DNA from: Streptomyces sp. CB00316 | GTDB lineage: Bacteria; Actinomycetota; Actinomycetes; Streptomycetales; Streptomycetaceae | Length of the DNA: 64,000 bases | Assembly: GCF_001905595.1 (NCBI RefSeq) | Contig: NZ_LIXI01000006.1 | Span: 124,001 to 188,000 of the forward strand | Direction: 5' to 3' | In this document: piece by piece, positions 60,233 to 64,000 of the stretch | Layout: the number at the start of each line of letters is the position of its first letter | Position numbering within the stretch: position 1 is the stretch's first letter | Notes under the pieces: model-generated | Seen by the model: only the letters and a program-made list of their open reading frames with translations | Databases searched by the model: none | What the model was told of the DNA's origin: nothing | Made by a program: the position numbers and the translations under genes

Positions 60233-62461
60233 TCAGACGCGTACGAGCTCGCGCTCGCCGCCGTCACCGCCCTCGGAACCGGAGTCGGCGGGATCCTCCG
60301 TCAGCTGCTTCTGCAGCTTCTCGCCCTCCACGTCCACGTTGGGCAGCGCCCGGTCCAGCCAGCGCGGCAGCCACCAGGCCCGCCTGCCCAGCAGGGCCAG
60401 GACGGCCGGAACGATCGCCATGCGCACCACGAACGCGTCGAACAGGACGGCGACGGCGAGCGAGAAGCCGATCATCTTGATCATCTGCTCGCTGGAGCCG
60501 ATGAAGCCGGCGAAGACCGCCATCATGATCACGGCCGCTGCCGTGACCACCCGTGCGCCGTGCTTGAAGCCGGTCACGATGGCCTGGCCGGGGCTCTCGC
60601 CGTGGACGTACGCCTCGCGCATCCGGGTGACGAGGAAGACCTCGTAGTCCATCGCGAGACCGAAGACCACCCCGACCATGAAGATCGGCATCATGCTCAT
60701 GATCGGACCGGTCTGCTCGACCCCGAAGAGCGAGCCGAGCCAGCCCCACTGGAAGACCGCGACGACCGCGCCGAGAGCCGCGACCACCGAGAGCAGGAAG
60801 CCGAGGGCCGCCTTCAGCGGGACGAGGATCGAGCGGAAGACCAGCATCAGCAGGAGGAACGCGAGACCGACGACGAGCGCCAGGTAGGGCAGCAGCGCGT
60901 CGTTCATCTTCTGCGAGAAGTCGATGTTCATCGCCGTGGCGCCGGTGACCAGGACCTCGGCCCCGGTGTCCGCCTTGATGTCCTTGCCCACGTCACGGAT
61001 GTCGTGGACGACCTCCTCCGTGGCGTGCGAGGACGGCCGGTCCTTCGGGATGACCGTGATCATCGCGGTGTCGCCGGCCTTGTTGAACGTGGCCGGGGTG
61101 ACGGCGACGACGCCGATCCGCTCGATCTCCTCGGCGACCCGCGCGGCCGCGGCCTTCGGGTCGGAGCTGCCCTTGCCGTCCGTGACGACCATCAGCGGGC
61201 CGTTGAACCCGGGGCCGAAGCCGTCGGAGAGCATGTCGTACGCCTGGCGCTGCGTGGTCGACTTCGGCTGGGCGCCGTCGTCGGGCAGGCCCATCTCCAG
61301 CGAGGCGGCCGGTACGGCGATGACACCGAGGCCGAGGACCCCGACCAGCAGGACCCAGACCGGCCTGCGCAGCACGAACCGCGCCCAGCGGGTGCCCATG
61401 TTCGGCTTGGCCTCGGGACGGTTCTCCGCCTCGGCGGCCTTGCGCGCCTTGCGGCCCATGACCCGCTTGCCCGCGAAGCCCAGCAGGGCCGGGACGAGGG
61501 TGAGGGCGATGACCACGGCGATCGCGACGGTACCGGCGGCGGCGAAGCCCATCTTCGTCAGCATCGGGATGTTGACGACCGCCAGACCCACCAGGGCGAT
61601 GACCACGGTCAGGCCCGCGAAGACGACGGCGGAGCCGGCCGTACCGACCGCCCGTCCGGCGGCTTCCTCGCGCTCCCGGCCCTCGGCCAGTTCGGCGCGG
61701 TAGCGGGAGACGATGAAGAGCGCGTAGTCGATGCCGACCGCGAGGCCGATCATCATGGCGAGCGTCGAGGTGGTGGAGCCGAGGTCCAGGACGTTGGCGA
61801 GCGCCGTGATCAGCGAGACCCCGATACCGACCCCGATCAGGGCGGTCAGCAGCGGCAGCCCGGCCGCTATCAGCGAGCCGAAGGTGATGACCAGGACCAC
61901 TGCGGCGATGGCGACACCGATGATCTCGGCGGCTCCGGTGTGCGGCAGGACCTGGAGCGCGTCACCGCCGATCTCCACCTTCATGCCGCTGCTCTGCGCG
62001 TCCGTGCCCGCGTCCTTCAGGGCGTCGGTGGTCTGGTCGGTCAGCTCCATGGAGTTGACCTTGTACGAGACCGAGACGTACGCCGTCGAACCGTCCTGGC
62101 TCACGGCCCGCGCCTCGAACGGGTCGGCGACCGAGGCGATCTGGTCCGAGCCGGAGCTCAGCTCCTTGACGATGCCCTGGATCTCGCTCTTGTTGGCCGA
62201 GTCGGTCACCTTCTCGCCCTCGGGCGCCTTGAAGACGACCCGGGCGGTGGCCCCGTCGGCACTGGTGCCGGGGAAGCGCTGTTCCAGCAGGTCGAAGGCG
62301 CGCTGCGCCTCCGTACCGGGGATGGAGAAGGAACTGGAGGTGGCGGTGGACGCGGAGGCCGCGCCGAACCCGGCGAGCGCCAGCAGTGCCACCCAGACAA
62401 GGGCGACATAGCGGCGGCGCCGGAAGGCGAGCCGTCCGAGCTTGTAGAGGAAAGTGGCCAC
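60233..62461 (-). CDS. MMPL-family membrane exporter
   Basis: 742 residues. RND/MMPL topology: helix 1 (about 15-38), a first periplasmic loop (about 45-165), five helices with the conserved 'GLAVGIDYALFIVSRYR' block (about 240-256), a second loop (about 390-510) and helices to 'VFGLAMDYEVFLVTRMREAYVHGE'. The Asp-Tyr pairs in both repeats carry the proton relay. It exports a lipid or drug-like compound. Its start lies about 125 bases downstream of the TetR stop on the same strand. Confidence 0.93.
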   Translation of the reverse strand: MATFLYKLGRLAFRRRRYVALVWVALLALAGFGAASASTATSSSFSIPGTEAQRAFDLLEQRFPGTSADGATARVVFKAPEGEKVTDSANKSEIQGIVKELSSGSDQIASVADPFEARAVSQDGSTAYVSVSYKVNSMELTDQTTDALKDAGTDAQSSGMKVEIGGDALQVLPHTGAAEIIGVAIAAVVLVITFGSLIAAGLPLLTALIGVGIGVSLITALANVLDLGSTTSTLAMMIGLAVGIDYALFIVSRYRAELAEGREREEAAGRAVGTAGSAVVFAGLTVVIALVGLAVVNIPMLTKMGFAAAGTVAIAVVIALTLVPALLGFAGKRVMGRKARKAAEAENRPEAKPNMGTRWARFVLRRPVWVLLVGVLGLGVIAVPAASLEMGLPDDGAQPKSTTQRQAYDMLSDGFGPGFNGPLMVVTDGKGSSDPKAAAARVAEEIERIGVVAVTPATFNKAGDTAMITVIPKDRPSSHATEEVVHDIRDVGKDIKADTGAEVLVTGATAMNIDFSQKMNDALLPYLALVVGLAFLLLMLVFRSILVPLKAALGFLLSVVAALGAVVAVFQWGWLGSLFGVEQTGPIMSMMPIFMVGVVFGLAMDYEVFLVTRMREAYVHGESPGQAIVTGFKHGARVVTAAAVIMMAVFAGFIGSSEQMIKMIGFSLAVAVLFDAFVVRMAIVPAVLALLGRRAWWLPRWLDRALPNVDVEGEKLQKQLTEDPADSGSEGGDGGERELVRV

Positions 62462-62587
62462 GGGGGCGTACTCCCGGTCAGGTCGTGTGAGTGGAATGGG
62501 CGTGAGGAACCGGCCCGACGACGAGAGCGGCGCGTCAGGGGTCAGGTGCAGCGTCGGGGAGAGGGCCGTGCGGGTGGGACGGGGACG

Positions 62588-63160
62588 TCAGACTCCGAGG
62601 GCGGGGAGAACCACGGAATCCACGTAGTCGGTGAGGAACGCCTGGTCGACCGGACGGTCCTCGATCAGCTGTCGGGCCGCCACGGCGCCGATCAGCATGT
62701 GCGGGATGTACTTCAGCGCGGGGTTGTCCGCACTCAGCTCACCCCGGGCCACCGCCCGCTGGAGCAACTCGTCGAGACCGGTCATCTCCGGTTCGATCAA
62801 GAGCTCGCGCAGGGCCTGGAGCAGCTCGGGGTACTCGTGGACGGCATGGCTCAGACCCCGCATCAGCGCGGCGTCCTTCTCCATCTGGCAGTCGTCGGTC
62901 CGGCTCAGCGCGGCGTGGAAGTCCCCGCGCAGCGAACCGGTGTCGATGTCGGCGAGGCTCCCCGGCTTGCTGTGCCGCAGCGCCCTGGCGACCAGCTCGG
63001 GCTTGGAGCCCCACTGGCGGTAGAGAGTGGCCTTGCTGGACCGGGTACGGGCGGCGATGGCGTCCATGGTCAGGGCGTCGTAGCCGACCTCGCGGAGCAG
63101 GTCGAGGACGGACTCGTAGAGTTCGCCCTCACGCTCGGGGGTCAGCCTGGTGCGTGCCAT
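62588..63160 (-). CDS. TetR-family repressor of the exporter
   Basis: 190 residues. N-terminal HTH 'ESVLDLLREVGYDALTMDAIAARTRSSKATLYRQWGSKPELVARAL' (about 15-60) and a C-terminal TetR ligand pocket. It precedes the MMPL gene in the same direction and faces twin palindromes upstream, so it should repress itself and the exporter until it binds a substrate. Confidence 0.9.
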   Translation of the reverse strand: MARTRLTPEREGELYESVLDLLREVGYDALTMDAIAARTRSSKATLYRQWGSKPELVARALRHSKPGSLADIDTGSLRGDFHAALSRTDDCQMEKDAALMRGLSHAVHEYPELLQALRELLIEPEMTGLDELLQRAVARGELSADNPALKYIPHMLIGAVAARQLIEDRPVDQAFLTDYVDSVVLPALGV

Positions 63161-63224
63161 GTGCCGACCTCCTTCGCATCTCTGCCGGCTCTTTCCACCG
63201 GCCCGATGTCCCGCTCACCATCGA

Positions 63225-63287
63225 ACGAAACTGTTTCGTACACCTGAACCGTACCCCTCCCGCCCAGCGAAACGAAATCGTTTCGCT
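63225..63287. promoter_or_regulatory. Twin TetR operators between the repressor and tricorn gene
   Basis: ACGAAAC-T-GTTTCGT (63225-63239) and AGCGAAACGA-AA-TCGTTTCGCT (63266-63287) are perfect palindromes sharing the CGAAAC/GTTTCG core. They lie 65 bases upstream of the TetR gene and within 55-120 bases of the tricorn start, so both divergent transcripts may be controlled. Confidence 0.8.
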
Positions 63288-63340
63288 TGTGGGCTGCACC
63301 ACAAGTTGCCCCGGGCCCCTCGCGCGGAAAGCATTGAGGA

Positions 63341-64000
63341 GTGAGTGACGACGTCGCGTATCTCCGGTTCCCGCACCTCCACCAGGACATGCTCTGCTTC
63401 GCCGCCGAGGACGACCTCTGGGTCTCCCCCCTCGCGCCGGCGGGCCACCGACCGGGACGGGCCTGGCGGGTGACCGTCGACCGCACCCGGGTCAGCCACC
63501 CCCGCTTCTCGCCCGACGGCACCTCCATCGCCTACACGACCTGGCGCACGCTCGACCCCGAGATCCACCTCGCCCCGGCCGACGGCGGTCCGGCCCGCCG
63601 GCTCACCTACTGGGGCTCGACCGACGCCCGGGTCTGCGGCTGGAGCCCCGACCCGGCCGACGCCTCCCAGATCCTCGCCGTCTCCTCGCACAACCAGCCG
63701 TTCTCGTACTTCTCCTGGGCCTACAGCGTCCCCACCGACGGCAGCCCGGGCGGCAAGCTCCCCTGGGGCCCGGTCTCCGACATCGCCGTCGCCGACCTCG
63801 ACGGCGAGCGCCGCACCCTGCTCCTCACCGGCACGCCCCCGCACGAACCGGCCGCCTGGAAGCGCTACCGGGGCGGGGCCATGGGCCGCCTCTGGCTGCA
63901 CGGCGAGCGGCTGCTGCCGGACATCGACGGCCACCTCGCCTCGCCCATGTTCGTCGGCCGGCGCATCGCGTTCCTCTCCGACCACGAGGGCGTCGGCAAC
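63341..64000 (+). CDS. Tricorn protease, N-terminal part (3' end outside window)
   Basis: 220 residues visible from GTG 63341. The segment 'VAYLRFPHLHQDMLCFAAEDDLWVSPL' and the blades 'SHPRFSPDGTSIAYTTWRTLDPEIHLAPADGG' are the start of the six-bladed tricorn beta-propeller; the protease part lies beyond the window. Tricorn degrades oligopeptides in the cytosol downstream of the proteasome or Clp. GGAAAG (63326-63331) is a possible ribosome site; GAGGAG overlaps the start and seems too close. Confidence 0.85.
   Translation, partial: MSDDVAYLRFPHLHQDMLCFAAEDDLWVSPLAPAGHRPGRAWRVTVDRTRVSHPRFSPDGTSIAYTTWRTLDPEIHLAPADGGPARRLTYWGSTDARVCGWSPDPADASQILAVSSHNQPFSYFSWAYSVPTDGSPGGKLPWGPVSDIAVADLDGERRTLLLTGTPPHEPAAWKRYRGGAMGRLWLHGERLLPDIDGHLASPMFVGRRIAFLSDHEGVGN

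Overview
The window is a high-GC chromosomal core segment of a Streptomyces-type actinomycete. Evidence: GC-rich third codon positions, many GTG starts, ATGA/GTGA-coupled operons, and hallmark genes (ssgE-like SsgA family member, rpfB, a whiJ-like triad, an LAETG sortase substrate, a tricorn protease, protein O-mannosyltransferase). From memory, the order glmU-prs-rplY-pth ... ppc-desaturase ... tam/tamR ... galTEK ... ispE-rsmA-rpfB-tatD ... rsmI/pmt-PBP ... ssgE resembles the S. coelicolor SCO31xx region. The identification rests on these families and was not checked against a database.

Layout. 1-2.9 kb: the tail of a YwqJ-type deaminase toxin with its SUKH-3 immunity gene, an orphan histidine kinase, and a decayed HTH gene beside tRNA-Gln. 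3-8.6 kb: cell-wall, nucleotide and translation housekeeping (glmU, prs, rplY, pth), then a membrane protein and a sortase-anchored surface protein. 8.7-21.4 kb: ppc, a desaturase with a coupled TetR regulator, the divergent tam/tamR pair, galTEK, and two orphan LuxR-type regulators, one with a receiver lacking its phospho-acceptor. 21.6-30.6 kb: tandem beta-propeller membrane proteins, an ABC-F protein, yefM-yoeB with a palindromic operator, an acyltransferase and a PASTA-like lipoprotein. 30.6-35.3 kb: the ispE-rsmA-rpfB operon, tatD and a zinc-ribbon protein.

35.3-39.9 kb holds the most unusual locus: a tightly coupled five-gene operon with a 58-residue acidic-leader/hydrophobic peptide, an unrecognised helical protein, two paralogous proteins sharing a THTVFHLTDWG motif, and a SxxK serine hydrolase. 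It sits between tatD and rsmI and looks like an undescribed peptide-maturation (RiPP-like) cassette. 39.9-48 kb: rsmI, pmt, a penicillin-binding protein, a sodium/amino-acid symporter, and several gene remnants. 48-54.6 kb: regulators (PucR type; the Scr1/DUF397/anti-sigma-like ATPase triad), a hydrolase, GNAT enzymes and fragments. 54.6-60 kb: an SDR/serine-hydrolase pair, an energy-coupling-factor nickel/cobalt transporter, and ssgE. 60-64 kb: an MMPL exporter with a TetR regulator and twin operators, then the start of a tricorn protease.

A recurring theme is gene decay between conserved blocks: remnants of an HTH protein, Uma2, DinB/DUF664, DUF7677, an SsgA-like protein, an ArsR-like protein, an EamA transporter and a GNAT can all be read. 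Several long perfect hairpins mark convergent gene ends.
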